Shown: piece by piece, positions 22,355-34,949 of the stretch
Layout: each line of letters begins with the position of its first letter
Numbering within the stretch: position 1 is the stretch's first letter
Assembly: GCA_963971425.1 (NCBI GenBank)
Contig: OZ020514.1
Span: 23,719,406 to 23,783,405 of the forward strand
Source of the DNA: Bryoerythrophyllum caledonicum
Lineage: Eukaryota; Streptophyta; Bryopsida; Pottiales; Pottiaceae
Direction of reading: 5' to 3'
DNA length: 64,000 nt
Position numbers and translations under genes: made by a program
The notes under the pieces: generated by a model
The model's database searches: none
Seen by the model: the letters and a program-made list of their open reading frames with translations, nothing else
Told to the model about the DNA's origin: nothing

Positions 22355-25195
22355 ACTATATTTTTCTACACCGTATTATAGATGCGTTAAAGAAGTTATG
22401 ATGTATCTAAAAAGTTTGCAGTCATTGTGCTGTAGGCATTAAAAGAACTTAAATCTGTGATTCACCATCTTCTGTTCAAGTGTGGTGGTTTGCGTTGTTT
22501 CCATTTATAGTGTTACAGACCCTTTAGAATACAAGCACACTTGCTCAATTTTTAAGCAACAACATAAGCAAATCCGGGTGAAACCTAAGATAAAATCAGT
22601 GGCACTTTCACTGGACCGTGAAGTACGATTTATCAGGATACTTATCTATTTACAAAGGAGGTCCCCAATAATCAGTGTCACAATCACTACAATCTTCATC
22701 ATGACGCTTCCTTATCCTCTTTTGCTTATAATCTTCTGTTGTAATGCCTTCACCATCTTATGTGCAATTTGTCTGCCATTCTCTCTCTACTACTCCTCAC
22801 GTCATTCTCTGTCAGCATTGTATGGAGTCATTTTCTGCCGTATTGGTGTTCACTCTGATTGTTGCGTCGTTGATAATAGTCACAATGGCGTTATCAACTT
22901 CATTGGTAGTTCCTCAGTTGTTGGCTCGTCTTTTGAGGTCCAGTCTTAACAGGAATGATGTTCCAACACTTGAGGAAGCACATTTCTCTCCAGAACGCAG
23001 AACCGGGGAGATGACTTCTCTCGCCGTGTCAATGTCGTTAGACGCAGATCTGGCCTGGCCTATTCGAGGCATAACCCTGGTACATCCATGTCACGAGGAC
23101 TCCCCTGACTGTGCTTCTCCTACCCAACAATGGAGCATTGACAATGTCCAAAGCATATGGAACGAATTGGCCAATGCAAAGAAGAGCTCGACAATTTGAG
23201 CAATTACAGTCCTAGGTAGGACTTAGTGTCACTGATGTTTAACCTAGTGTCACTAATGCTTTGACTTAGTGTTGTGTGCGAATTGACTTAGTGTCATGCA
23301 CAATTTTATGAAGCATTTATGTCTTCAAGTTTGTATTGAGAAGAACTATAGGATGGATACCTTAACTATAGGATGTCCATGTAGGTGCATATGATATCAA
23401 GTACTCGTTGCCCCATTTGTGAGCTACGTATATGAATCATAATGTATACTATATATAAACTACAATTTCCATATCATTTCTTGTATTATGCACCGCGTAA
23501 TGGTTTGTATATATTGCTTAGCCAAGGATGTGTTTAGCATCTACTTTATTTATATATGCATAATTGAATTATACATCGGGTTGCTACTACGAAAACACCA
23601 TTGCCTAAAACTGTGAGTTTGTATGTATTGTGCTTGTAAACTAAAAATCATGATAACAAATCATTAAGATATTAATAAAATGAATGTTAAGATGGCCTAA
23701 AGTACGTGTAAATCTTGTAAATAGGAAAGTAGCATGTAATAAGAGAATGAAAAATAAATACATAAATGAATAAACCACAAGGGATGCAATGGTTATATAA
23801 TATATTGAATGTTGGTCCCTATATCCCAAAAAATTGGGGCATGTGATGATAATTAATTTTAAGAACCGTAAATAAAACATACGTAGTACTCTATAGTAAC
23901 CCCTAAGGGATTGTAAGAAAAATATTAATCCTTTAAGATTCAAATGTTCCAGAAGAGGGCTTTTTGACCATTTCGATAAGTTCTTCTATTTCAATTTTGA
24001 ACAAACTGTTTCGGGAAAAAATAATCATGTATGAGTCTTTTGTATTGGCATTTTGAATGGTAATTTTAAAATGTGTTTTTAAAAACCATAGTCGTGGTCC
24101 TTAGGGATTAAAGTTGCTTCAAATGCTATAATCTTCTAACCAATTACAATCCACACTTCTTCTTCTTCTTCTTCTTATTCTTCGTCTTCTACTTATTTTT
24201 CTTCTTCTTCTTCTTTTAGTACTTCTTCTCCTCCTTCTCCTCTTCTATGTCTTGCCTCCTTTTTTTCCCTTTTACCTTTTTTTTTCAACGTTTTTTAAAA
24301 ACAAAACTCTATTTATTTATTTATTTATTTATTGCATAAATGGGTGTGTTTATGCATGGAAGATGTCTAGAGAAGAGGGTATTTACAAATGCAAAAATTA
24401 GCATTAACATTTTATATTGGAGAAGAGATAATAATGACACTATTTATATTTCAATTAATGATGTTCAAAATAGTAACTAACATCATCATGACTATTGAGG
24501 ATTAATATACACATAATCATCAATAATGTCTCATTAACTACCTCATTAACATATGTTCAATTATCATTCGATCCAATACATAGTTTAATTTTGTGCACCA
24601 TCATTTGATTTTGAATAATTTTTTCTTTTCTTTTCTTCGGCATATGAGTTTTTATTTATTTTTTATTTATTTTTTTACTCCTCCCAGTATAATTTCCTTT
24701 CCTGTTTTAATAAAAAAACAACATATGTTCTTAAGGTAATTTGGAATAAGGTTAGAAGTGCAAAGAAATTATTATGTGTGAGTTTTTCATACTAGCTTTA
24801 TTAATGGTAGTTTTAATGTGTATTATTCAAAAACGTAGTCTTTGTGATGCCAAAGATTGCAATACAAGTGTAATGGGCATCCATTGTTTGCATAAAGGAT
24901 CCGTGACATCCGAACTTTACAATGACTTTCATTCAAACACTGTGATGAAGTAGTTGTAATATGTCAACGCTAGCACATAGAAAACTGAATTTATGAACAT
25001 TGTCCGTTGGTTTTTTGTGACACAGGTTTCCTAGGTGATAGTCGGATGTAGTTCACTAGTTTCATGAAACAATTACTCACACTGAAACTGTACATCACCG
25101 CAATGGATACACAATATCCCCACTATATATAGAAGCTAGACCTACATTTTGTAACCCTTACGTTGTCATCAGGATTTTCACCTTGGCCGTCCAGT
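22355..25195. other. Mostly non-coding stretch with low-complexity repeats
   Basis: An open frame at 22744-23199 (+, 151 aa, one hydrophobic stretch near residues 30-60) has no recognisable family and may be chance or a decayed exon. Near 23219-23300 there are four copies of CTTAGTGTCA-like units about 22 bp apart. A CTT-rich microsatellite is at about 24157-24230 and TTTA repeats at 24310-24332. Nothing else supported. Confidence 0.5.
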
Positions 25196-26580
25196 CTACA
25201 AAGCCTTTTGAGATGCACAAGTGCAGGGCTTCTTCGGAAGAGAAGGTGGTGCTCCATCTATCAACAACCCGTTGTCCTCAACTCGTGATGCATTAGGAGT
25301 CCAAAGCTGACAAAGAGGGGCTGGATATCTGACATCTCTTCGTTTTGGATTTAACTCCTTTGCCAGAAGCACCAATATTTCTTTGTTCATCTCCTTTGCA
25401 GTGAGGGGTTTTAAATACTCGACGTACAACTGCACTTCCTTTGTAGATGCTCTGTTACTTCGAAACTGTAGTGTCACACAGTGCAAGGTCAACACATTGT
25501 AAGAGCAAAAATATAGTGTCACAAGTCCAGCCAACCAAATTGAGATAATAAAATCAAAGAACGAAATGGTAACATATAGATTACCTTTAGGTATAACATG
25601 ATGTTGCGAATGCATAGATGACCACACTCGTTGACTCCAAGTTGTTGAAACACCTCAATGGGCTGGACATTGTCCACTTGATACTCTTCTACTCCTCTGA
25701 GACACTGCCAGGCCGAGTATAGCCACCTAACGAGTTCTACATGCCTTCCCTTGGGAAAATGCACCGCGTCGGAGCAGGAGTCTAAGTGAAACACTCGTTG
25801 AGGCTGCAAGACCAACACGGACCAATGTCCATCGCTAACCCAGGGAACAATCAATTCCTTCACTTGGTGAACCTGCACTCCTTCAAGGGGATGCAGCCAA
25901 TCCTTCACAAATCTCTCCATAGGAATGCTCCCTAACATCACCGGCACTATATATGTACATACTCGAGAACTAACAATATGAATTTCGTGTCGGCGCTCAA
26001 CTGGGTATGCCATGTATAATCGCGAGAGCACAAAGTCCATAATGTAATTCCCAAGCCGGACTCTCGGCTTTAGAAGGTCCTGAATGGTTTTGTGCTTCAC
26101 TTCTATTTCCTTCTCCTTTTGGTTGAAGAAAATTGTGCTCAAATTACAAATTGTTCCCTTGCCCCCAATGGGAACTTCACTTAGCAAAGTATCTATCTGA
26201 AGCCGGTCATTCACCTCACTCAAGATCATATTCTTGATGTCGCCTGCATCACCAATGATACACTCCCGAGATGCTTTCAGAAATGTAAAATCCAGGGAAC
26301 AATTTCCAGGTTTGGTTGTTATTGGTTCTGCACACATTGAGGATGAACCCCCTTCAGGAGTGTGAAAACACTGTTGAGAGAGATCCACCAACTATTTCAC
26401 AGCCTCCATGTCTCTGTAGTGGTCAAAGATCTTGTCCAATTATTTAGAGCACGAGTCATTCCCGGGCACAATTGAAGGATCTACCTTGCTTTTTCCGTGT
26501 ACCTGGATCACTCCTCGTGAAGAGTCTTCGCCGTCAACGGAGTTGTAGTGTCCATCCACTGAGAGAGACTGCATTCAAAT
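25196..26580 (-). pseudogene. Ulp1-type (C48) cysteine protease domain
   Basis: The main exon (26391 to about 25583) contains the protease signature. This is SDGHWSVLVLQ (catalytic His), VFHLDSCSD (Asp), then VFQQLGVNECGHLC (oxyanion Gln and catalytic Cys, NECG in place of DCG). The exon ends LYLK at a GTAATC donor. The next exon starts after CTACAG near 25472 and runs to the stop at 25196. Upstream (26570-26392) the frame continues with TAA and TAG stops. This family normally cleaves SUMO-like proteins. In plants such domains are carried by some Mutator-like (Kaonashi-type) elements, and a MULE transposase gene lies convergently at 20.0-22.4 kb, so the two may once have belonged to one element. 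Confidence 0.8.
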
Positions 26581-26588
26581 TGTGTCCC

Positions 26589-28571
26589 TTATTGAGGCAT
26601 ATCATCAACACCGTATGACCCTTTAGAAACCTGTGTGACGGTCACAAAGGACTCACCATCTTGAAGAACTTCAACAACGTGCATCGCATGCTTGATTCCT
26701 GGAAATATTGGTGCCGGCCCTTGTTCAATTCCTTGGGCGTCTCCTTCACCACTGCCTTGTTGACAAGCACATGGTTCCAGCTCCTCCAATATCATGGGAG
26801 GATTTTCATGAGGAGCCAAACCCCGAATGCAGTTAGTATATGGCATTCTATGAACCCCAGACTTTAGTGGACTCACATCTCCGTAGGGATTCACCTCCTC
26901 AGCTTCCTTCCCCTCCTCAATTCCCCCCTCCTTTAAGCTCGCGCCAATAGCTCCAACTGCTATCAAATCTGTGACATTGATCGCATCTTCAACGAGACCC
27001 CCACCTGGAGATTGTACATGACCATTCACCAAAGAGAAGTTATGCACCGCCCTAGATTGAACTGTACCTGGCACGTCGATGATCTTGCCCTGGCCCTTGC
27101 TCTTTGAGACAACGTCCACTATAGTTTGTTCTAGTGTTGGAATCGTCATACTCACGTGTTGAACCTCAGTTACAACATCGAGAGATTTCTCAGCTTCACG
27201 TAAAATGTCCCTCCCTACGCAAGAAATCCAACGGGCATCGTCTTCTTTCCTCAGTGTTGCTGCAATGCCACGCGCTGCGTTTTGAATACCATTGCGCAAC
27301 AACGCTACTCCAGTGCTCCATGAAGGTGTAACACTAGATGACACCCATCCAATATCACGGTCCTCCCTATATCGTAGAGTGTTACACCAGTGTTTTGATT
27401 GATTTCCCCAATGATAGTACTGTATTGTGGTCCATACCTCGTCAAAACACTATGGGTGCTCCACTACGTGGTCCTGAAGTGCGCGCATTTGCACAACCCG
27501 CACCCAATCCATGGCTCCCGCAATGAGATCATTTCCATTGCCCTCTCAAATCTGTGCAATCTCGATGCTGACACAATGCTGAAGCACCTCTTGCGACTCC
27601 TCTCCAACTTCAGCAAACAAAAATGGGCAATACGCGCACAACATGGATAAAGCCTTTGTGATCTTTGTGTCCTCCTTGCAGCTATCTTCAATGATAGTAG
27701 AAGTCAATCCATTCATGGGGCATGTTAATTGACATAACATCCCATTCTCATGTAAAAACATAATCCAGAGTACTAAAATTAAGGGGGGAGGTTTCTTCCA
27801 TTGAACGCCGTGATGAAGTAGCCTTCCTTGAACAATTTGGAATTCATTGACTACAATGAACACGGATGGAAGATGAGATCATTTAGTTATTTTAAAAACA
27901 AATGTCGGATCGGTAAATAACAAGCAAGAAGACGCGACGCCAATGTTACAGAATAAACAAATCATTGCTAAAATTTGGAATAAAAGACAATTAACAAGCG
28001 GACTTATTGTCGTGGTTCCATGGTAGGGGGGAGCCTTGGCAAAAATCCCCTCATTGGCTGATAGAACGCGCCAAAGTGGACACCAATCCCACAGGATTTT
28101 TTCTCGAAGCATCGCATTTTTCTCTCGAAACTCAATCCGAGCCCTCTGTACCATTGCTTTACTCTCATCCTTCTTTCTCTGCATGTAGCCCTTGCTCTCG
28201 TCTTTGAACCGGGAATAATCAATTGTCCACAACAAATATGCACACAACTGATTGAGCTCAGAGTAAGGTTCATTTGAGTTCAGGGTAAGGTTCATTTTTG
28301 GTAAGGTCCAAAATCCAAATAATGAAGCCGTTGTTCACCTTTTCTGATGTCCACCACCAAAGACACTCCGTGAGTTTTTCTTAGAACTCTTGAGTTGGAA
28401 AAGACTCCTCCCAAGCACGACGGAATGCTTCACCGCTACTATGATCCCAAGACCATGACAATGTTACAGACCCTTGAAATGCCCGCAAGTGAAATAGTCC
28501 CAACATCTTTGGCTTCTTCGGCGCAGAGGAGGTGTGGAAATCCGTTCCCGCAAGTTTCCGGAAGTTAACCT
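26589..28571 (-). pseudogene. Upstream exons of the Ulp1-protease gene
   Basis: Open segments at 27344-26589 (251 aa, acidic, no known domain), 27863-27546, 28295-28004 and about 28571-28380 (AWEESFPTQEF, LTECLWWWTSEKV) are collinear on the minus strand and separated by intron-like AT-rich DNA. The last follows an acceptor-like TTTTTTAG. I assign them to the protease gene by position only. No function can be given. Confidence 0.4.
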
Positions 28572-29033
28572 AAAAAATTTGGCAATAACAAAGAAAAAAA
28601 TTTGTACTAGAAGGTAAGAAGATAGAATAATACCGTAGCAAATTAGATTCAGCAAATAAGACGAATAGGGGCCGGGCAAGTTCCTTAAAAGCGCTAATGG
28701 AATGCTTAATTCGAAAGGTCCGGATACAACCGGATCCGGCAGAAATCGTCACGACCGGAACATTCTGAAGGTATCCGGACTAGAAGAAGCCGGAGACGAA
28801 AATCTCCAAAACCGGCAATTATTCGGAACCGGAAATGCCATCATGACTGCAACGGCCATCCGTACATCGACGAGAGTATAAGAGCAAGAAGTTATTTTTG
28901 ACATCTCACACTTCTTTGCTTGCTCTCTTCCTCTTTTCCCTTGCTTATTGCCTTCTTGATTCAGTTAGTCCAGAAGCGTTTCCGGAAGAGAAGGTTTTGG
29001 TGTGGTCAGTGCGTGCAGGTGTGACTGGAGAGA

Positions 29034-31052
29034 TTGCGAGGTAATAGTGTTCGTGTAGACATGGTGGAGGAAGGACCTGGCCGGGCAACACAGGGTACCA
29101 GAACGGAGCCGTCGGTACAGCGGGTGTCTTTAAGCATACGGACAGATCCGAAGGAGCTAGCGGTCCTCGAGCACTATCTCAGCAACATGGGGTGCCGCAG
29201 ACTGCTCGACGTGGCGTGGGGTGTGAAGGATGTGAAGTTGGTGGTGGAGCTTCTCGGACCTCTGGACAATCAATACGACGGCACGATCCGCGCTCATCCC
29301 GAGACGTGGGGTGTGCCGGAATGGCAACACACTTACGCATTCACCAGTGGGAACGTAAAGACGGCGGAGCGTAATGACGAAATCTTGGGGGACAAGTTTA
29401 CCAAGCAAGCCAACCCGAAGGAAGGATATAGCACCGACGACTTGCAGCACGAAGACGTGCGAATCGTGGTAAGATTCCTAAACCCCATTTTCCACCCGGA
29501 GAAACCAAAGGGGATGGTGTCAAAACGGGCGACTACCATCTTAGGATCGATGAAGGGGAAGTTGAGAGTGGATTGGGCCTCGCTTATGAGCGAGATGATC
29601 ACCCGGATGGTGAAAGGACTCCAGAAGGGGAAGAAGGCCGGAACCCCCCTTCCATCTCACCTTGCTCACCTTTATGCTCGGCACAACGTCCTTACGCCGG
29701 AGGAGCAAGACAAATACAAGGAGTTGCTTAGCATCCAGACTTACGGCGGTCCGGAGCCAGCATCCGACGAAGAGAGTATGGAGATTGTCGAAGTCCCCGC
29801 ACCAGAGCCAGTTTCCCAGCAACGGAAGAGGAGCAGGTCCGTGCAGAGGGAGTCGGTGCCGGGACCTACTACATTGAGCCAACCCACGGGTGCACAAGAA
29901 GCTCGCAGAAACCCTAGACCAGTTCCGCGAGAAGGTCATATACCTCCAGCGGAGCCAACGACACTCATAGGAGTAAACGAACCCGACCTACTGGAGCTCA
30001 TCCAACATGTGGGATGGCGTGCAGCCATCCTATGCTAGTCCGAGGCGAGACATGTGCAGATTCTTGAGGGTATTCGGAAGGAGCTGGAGGTGGAGAGGAT
30101 GTTCGACATACCGACATCAATAGCGGAGCTCTGGAAGAACACAATTCGACTTCGGGCATTGGAAGATCAGCAGGCGGCAATCATCTGGTGTCGCGACCTA
30201 TTTGCTGCAAAGTTGGACAAGACCTTTACGACTCTAGCGGAATCCAAGGAGAAGAGGAAGGAAGCCAAGGATCGAGCGAACGCCTCACCCCACGCCTTGG
30301 CCGAGGTAAGATCAGCTCTTACATTCGTGGTTGACACTGTCAACCGGAGCCTTCTCTTCACGGATCAGCTGGAGAAAGAAGACAAGATGAACAGGGTCCA
30401 GATCATCAGATTCATCCACGACCATAGCAAGAAGATGGAGAAGACGTGGAGCCGGATGCAAGACCTCGTGGCCAATATGACTCTGAAAGGACCAGAGACC
30501 CGGAGTACCCAAGCATCGGAGGATCGATTAATTCCGGTCCGAGTCCAGACTGCTCCGGATGAAGCCGGACCATCAGGAGTACATCCGGAGCCTTCCGGAA
30601 AGCAGAAGGCGATCATGACCCTGCCGGAGGCCATTGCACCGATGAGCCCGAGCCCCCCCGGTGACCCAAAAGCAGGTACGGACAAGCACTAGACGGATCT
30701 ACTTCCAGAGGTAAGTCCGGAAGAAACACCCTGTCCCATCCAGCCTACACCGACTCCTTCTTCATCAAGGCGCCGGAAGTCGACACCACCGCTAGCTCGA
30801 CGTTTGGCAACGGACCCTCCCAGTCCAGGCGCCCAATTCCAGGGCTTTTCTGAAGCTCCGGGGGCTACCGTGGTAGATGCCACCACCGAACCAACTCCGC
30901 CGGCAGCACCACCGGTACCACCTTCCGGAGCCGAATCACCGAGGACGACGGCAGCTATGACGCCCCTGCGGAGAAAGACTGGCAAGGCCAAAGTAGAGGC
31001 TTCCACAAGGCGTACCAGCCTAAGGTTCAAGAGTATTGGATCACCCCCTTAG
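29034..31052 (+). pseudogene. C1-encoded protein, gag-like in character
   Basis: Three collinear open frames: 29034-30038 (334 aa), 30054-30692 (212 aa) and 30804-31052. The first two are in one frame, split only by a TAG at 30036-30038. Residues about 25-250 are a mixed alpha/beta region (ELAVLEHYLSNMGCRRLLD, DVRIVVRFLNPIF, SHLAHLYARHNVLTPEE). A helical coiled-coil region follows (30060-30480) and then a Pro/Ser-rich tail. C2 carries the same protein (YVVHLYCHHQQLTPTE). The layout (structured N-domain, coiled coil, basic/Pro tail) resembles a retroelement ORF1/gag, but I do not recognise the family. Confidence 0.55.
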
Positions 31053-32356
31053 ATAGATTTAGAATTAGGAGCAGCTTAGTGATCGAGGTTAGGAAGCGAT
31101 TAACGATGGGGCTCAGAGTTGCACCCGGCTACTTAACCCAGGAACTAAGGCATTTTGTAAATTTCCGGACTTCAGCGATATTTCCAGAGGTCCGGAATCC
31201 GGACCCGGGAATTTCGGATCTGAGATTCAATTTTCCGGATTTTCTGGGATAAGTCCCTGACTTTTAGAGATGAGATCCTCCGAATTTCTTGTGGATAGGA
31301 TAAGGCTAAGATTAGGAAACTTAGTTAGTACTTAGTAGATGAGTGTTAGAAAACTCATCATCTTGTTTTTCCTTACATTGAATATATTTTTGGATCTATT
31401 ACTAGAACTGCTACCTAGTTCGTGTGACAAAAAATGTTATCATTGTGAGGTACAGGATCCGTTGTGGTAGTACTTGTTGTAGAGAAGTTCTTTTGAAGTG
31501 AGTGGTATTTGACCTTACTTGAGAGTGAGCCGGTTGGGATCTTCATCGAGAGAAAGCCCGGAAGAGCAGGAGGTGTATTGCAGAGGTGTTCCTGGTAACC
31601 TCCAGGGTCCGGAAGAAGCCAGGAGGGGAAGAGATGTATTGGAGAGGTGTTCCTGGTAGTCTGTAGGGCACGGAAGAATCCGTGTGAACCCGGATTCTGG
31701 TCGAGGCCGGAGTTTACCCCCATGATAGGAAAAAGCCCGTTAGGAAAGTCTAGAAGGAGTCCTCTCCAGTAAACTGTGCCACTTTCTCCGGAGAATTACA
31801 ACAGAGCTACCGGAACGTTGTTGTAGTCCGGACTTGTCTCTACATGACCGCGTTCGGAAGGCCATCCGGATGTTGTGAGAGTATAGGTCTAGTAACAACA
31901 ATCAATCACCGGTTAGGAGAGTAGGGAGAGTGGTTGTCCGGTCACTAAAAGTTCCGGGGCAGTGGGTGTCTAGCCACTTAAAGTTATAAGGCAGTGGGGA
32001 ATCCGGCCACTTACACAAAACAAGATCAGTGGCCTTCCAGTCACTCGTTTTAACCTTCCGGAAGCTTCTCTGAGGAGGAATAGAGATAAATCAAACTACC
32101 CTCCGATTGTCTGGAAACTAGTTTTGGAAACCTCTGTATACCTTCTGGAAGCTAGCTCCGGGAGTCTTTGTATAAATTCCGGAATCCGGAAGTAAATAGA
32201 ATAGCTAGCCTAAGTAATTGATACTTTAATTGATATTGGATATTCTGAAAAGATCGATAGATCTCTATGGGAACAAATCCGGAGTGGTTTACTTTGGAAG
32301 CATTTAATGACGATTGAGTGCATTCCGGAGGAATACTAACTCTACCAACTGCAACA
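31053..32356. other. Non-coding 3' region of C1, rich in TCCGGA
   Basis: At least 13 TCCGGA sites (for example near 31162, 31190, 31231, 31607, 31787, 32178, 32277, 32322). Segments around 31900-32050 (GTGGGTGTCTAGCCACTTA) recur inverted at 59460-59560 in C2. Confidence 0.75.
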
Positions 32357-32422
32357 AGGGGGTGATATAGCACTCATCATGTCATCTGCCTTTCTCTGTG
32401 CTCATGCTATATGTATCCTCTC

Positions 32423-34949
32423 TTAGCGTTGCAATACTTCTTTTCGAGCATGAAATTGTCCTTCTTTGTGAGGGTTAAACGTGAATGGCTTTGGAGGCCC
32501 TTTGTCCTCTGCCCAGTAGTGTAGGAGGTGGACGTTAGCCTCCCAGTTTTTATCCCACACCGCCATCCGTGACACAACCTCCTCTAATCCACCCTCGTCA
32601 TTATCTACCGACTCTAAATCTGGGTTGTCAAGATTCTTGTGAGGTGACATAGCATCCATCACTCGCTCCACATCAGCGTTGCTTTGATCGCCATCAGTCG
32701 GAGTAGTCTCATGGTATTGAAGGGCTTCTTTGATCTGTTAGTTGTAGTTACAACAGTAGCTGTTCCAATAATTACAGTCGCCACTTGTTGATCCTACTGA
32801 GGTTGTACAAAGCCCAAAAAGGAGGTAGATGTTAGTCAAATTATATACAACTCCTCTAACGCCCATGTTGGACCCTCTCCAATTGGTAATAGCAAGTATC
32901 CTCTAATGTCATCTAGAACATACTACAAAGCTTGTCGTAGTAACTTACCGAGGAGTTCGTCTTTGAGGGATGTTTGAGTTGCCTTCCCAGTTTTTTCTTT
33001 GTTGACGCCGTCCTCGAGATACGAAGTCTTTGTTGCACAACCCCTTGTGCATGACCCGCCTTTGGTACAGTCTCCAATTCAGGACCAACCAGTGTTAGAG
33101 GGACCGCCTAGGAAGGCATTGACACCAAAGATGATGGTGTAGGTTGTGTCACACCATGCTTGGGAGCCGGCCCTGAAGGTTCTGGATGAGAATCCAAAAC
33201 CTTCTTATCACGCCCCCATTTTTTCTTACCATTTTGATTGACGCCGGAACTTGGATCAATATATTGACTACCATCGCTGCACAATACATGTCCCGCTAGC
33301 TGGTTCGGCTCCCTCCTTTGTCGCTCTTGTTGGTTTGTGCGAGGGGCCACTGTTGTAACCTTCATCGATGCTTGTCCACTCTCATGCGGCTGCATCACCT
33401 TCTTTATAGGTGAGTCCTCCTCCTCATGGTCGCATTCTTCATCAAGCTTCTTCGTAGAAGCGAGAACCTTTTTCTTCTTGTTCCCTCTTGGAACCGACTT
33501 CTCTCCTTCTCCAAGTGTTGCCCCAAAGAATAAATCAGAGGCGGGGTTGACCTTCACTACCAAATCGGATGCTTCACCCTCTGTCGCTTTGCCATTCCGT
33601 TTCTTTAATGGAGGCGACCCAACAAAGTTAGCACCCCAGTCCTCTTTGTCGACGGTCATCAGTTCTTCTCCACATGCGGCATTTTTGGTGTCGCATGCTG
33701 CCTTTTTTTTACCCTTTCTACTTCCCCATGCCCTCCACCATCTTCCCTTGCCCAGGAAGAAAGTCAAGATAAGGAAGTAAGAGGGCTTTGGTTCCATCCA
33801 AATACTTCGCTTGGTCGCAGCCTTTCTCAAATCTGTGTTGGTTAAGCATGAACTTGTTGGAGGATGTAGACTTCCCACAATGAATGCAGTTGAAAAATCT
33901 ACTTCCTCATGTGGACTTCAGGCGACCTTTGCATTGAGTGGCAAATTCCAGCATGAGATCCTTCATCCGTTGCTCGCTAGGATATGTAACACTGTAGGCT
34001 CGATCATAAATCTTGACTAGCACTGTCATAGGTTCAGCGGCCATCATGTCAGGCGTGTAGGGGCAAGTTTGAGGATAGCAATCTGCACAACCAGTGTGAT
34101 CAAATGAGATATATCTGAACTTGTTCACGAATCCAGCCAAATTATTGCAGCCTTTGCCCTCACAATACGCAGGCTCGTAAAACCAGTGCTCACCAGGAAT
34201 GTCAACGTGGTCTCTGCACAATGTAAAGACATAAGCATGATTAGATTCATAATAGAAATCCGAAGTAATCAACGAGAGCTTGTAGAGATAACTCTGAGAA
34301 GAGGAAATCGACAAGACATAAATGACGAACCTATGACCCTGAATTTTAGAGAGGTTCGGTGGATTAAGTTTGTGTAGGACCAAGTTAGTGTTTCAGCAGG
34401 GGCTGCCTAAACAGTGAATTACAAAATAGAGCAGGAATAGACAACCCTGAAGTCAGAGAAGACTAAGTGCGAACCGTACACCCTAAAGTTTGAGAGCGAT
34501 GGATATCCTAAATCGAAGCAAAAAACTCTTGTAACACTATGTGAAACCCTAAATGTAGAAGCAAAAAACAGTCACGATTCAGTGAGTGCCGCCTACAAAG
34601 ACCATAGCGGCATTAGAGTTTTTGTGAACTCACTTGCACCCTAAAACTTCTTTTCGAGGAGTAGGGCTTTACGAGTGGCAAACCTCGAGATTGACCAATA
34701 TGGAGACTGATCCTTCAAAGATTTAGTACTCTGATATCGTGCGACCAAGACTGCATTTTGCAACAATTTAGCGGTAGACGCACGTTCTAATTCCTGCACA
34801 GCCCGAGAAGCCCACGACATCGCAACGAAAGAGTGAAAACATACATGGTGGAAAACGGCGACCGTCGTGCTTGGTTCAAAACTCTCATGTTCTCCTAGTA
34901 CAAACTCCCCGCTACAATATGCTCCTCCGCAGCAAGATGTCGCTTCCAC
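32423..34949 (-). pseudogene. 5' exons of the gene interrupted by C1 (zinc-binding-like region)
   Basis: Minus-strand open segments 34949-34641, 34383-33907, 33878-33108 and 32671-32423. The 34383-33907 segment has a Cys/His-rich stretch (CRDHVDIPGEHWF, YCEGKGCNN, GCADCYPQTCPY) that could bind zinc. 33878-33108 is Lys/Glu-rich and basic. They sit upstream of the Ulp1 exons on the same strand, and C1 lies in what would be an intron, so I infer one gene split by the insertion. Continuity is not proven. Confidence 0.4.

Larger units (their letters stand above)
28672..32356 (+). mobile_element. Unclassified nested element C1
   Basis: Flanked by a candidate 5-bp duplication AGGGG (28667-28671 and 32357-32361), starting CCGGGCAAG and ending ACTGCAACA. 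The 3' end is confirmed by the second copy C2, which ends in the same way on the minus strand (59,110-59,140). It has one transcription unit (TATA-like GTATAAGAG near 28876, coding 29034-31052) and about 1.3 kb of non-coding 3' DNA. No reverse transcriptase, transposase or long terminal repeats are seen, so it is probably non-autonomous. About two dozen TCCGGA palindromes occur in it. Confidence 0.65.

Noticed and set aside
22482..22949. 155-aa frame after the MULE gene
   Set aside because: Low-complexity, hydrophobic, overlaps another frame and lacks any motif. Likely chance.
28672..32356. C1 as an LTR retrotransposon
   Set aside because: The first several hundred bases do not resemble the last, so no LTR pair is visible, and there is no reverse transcriptase.
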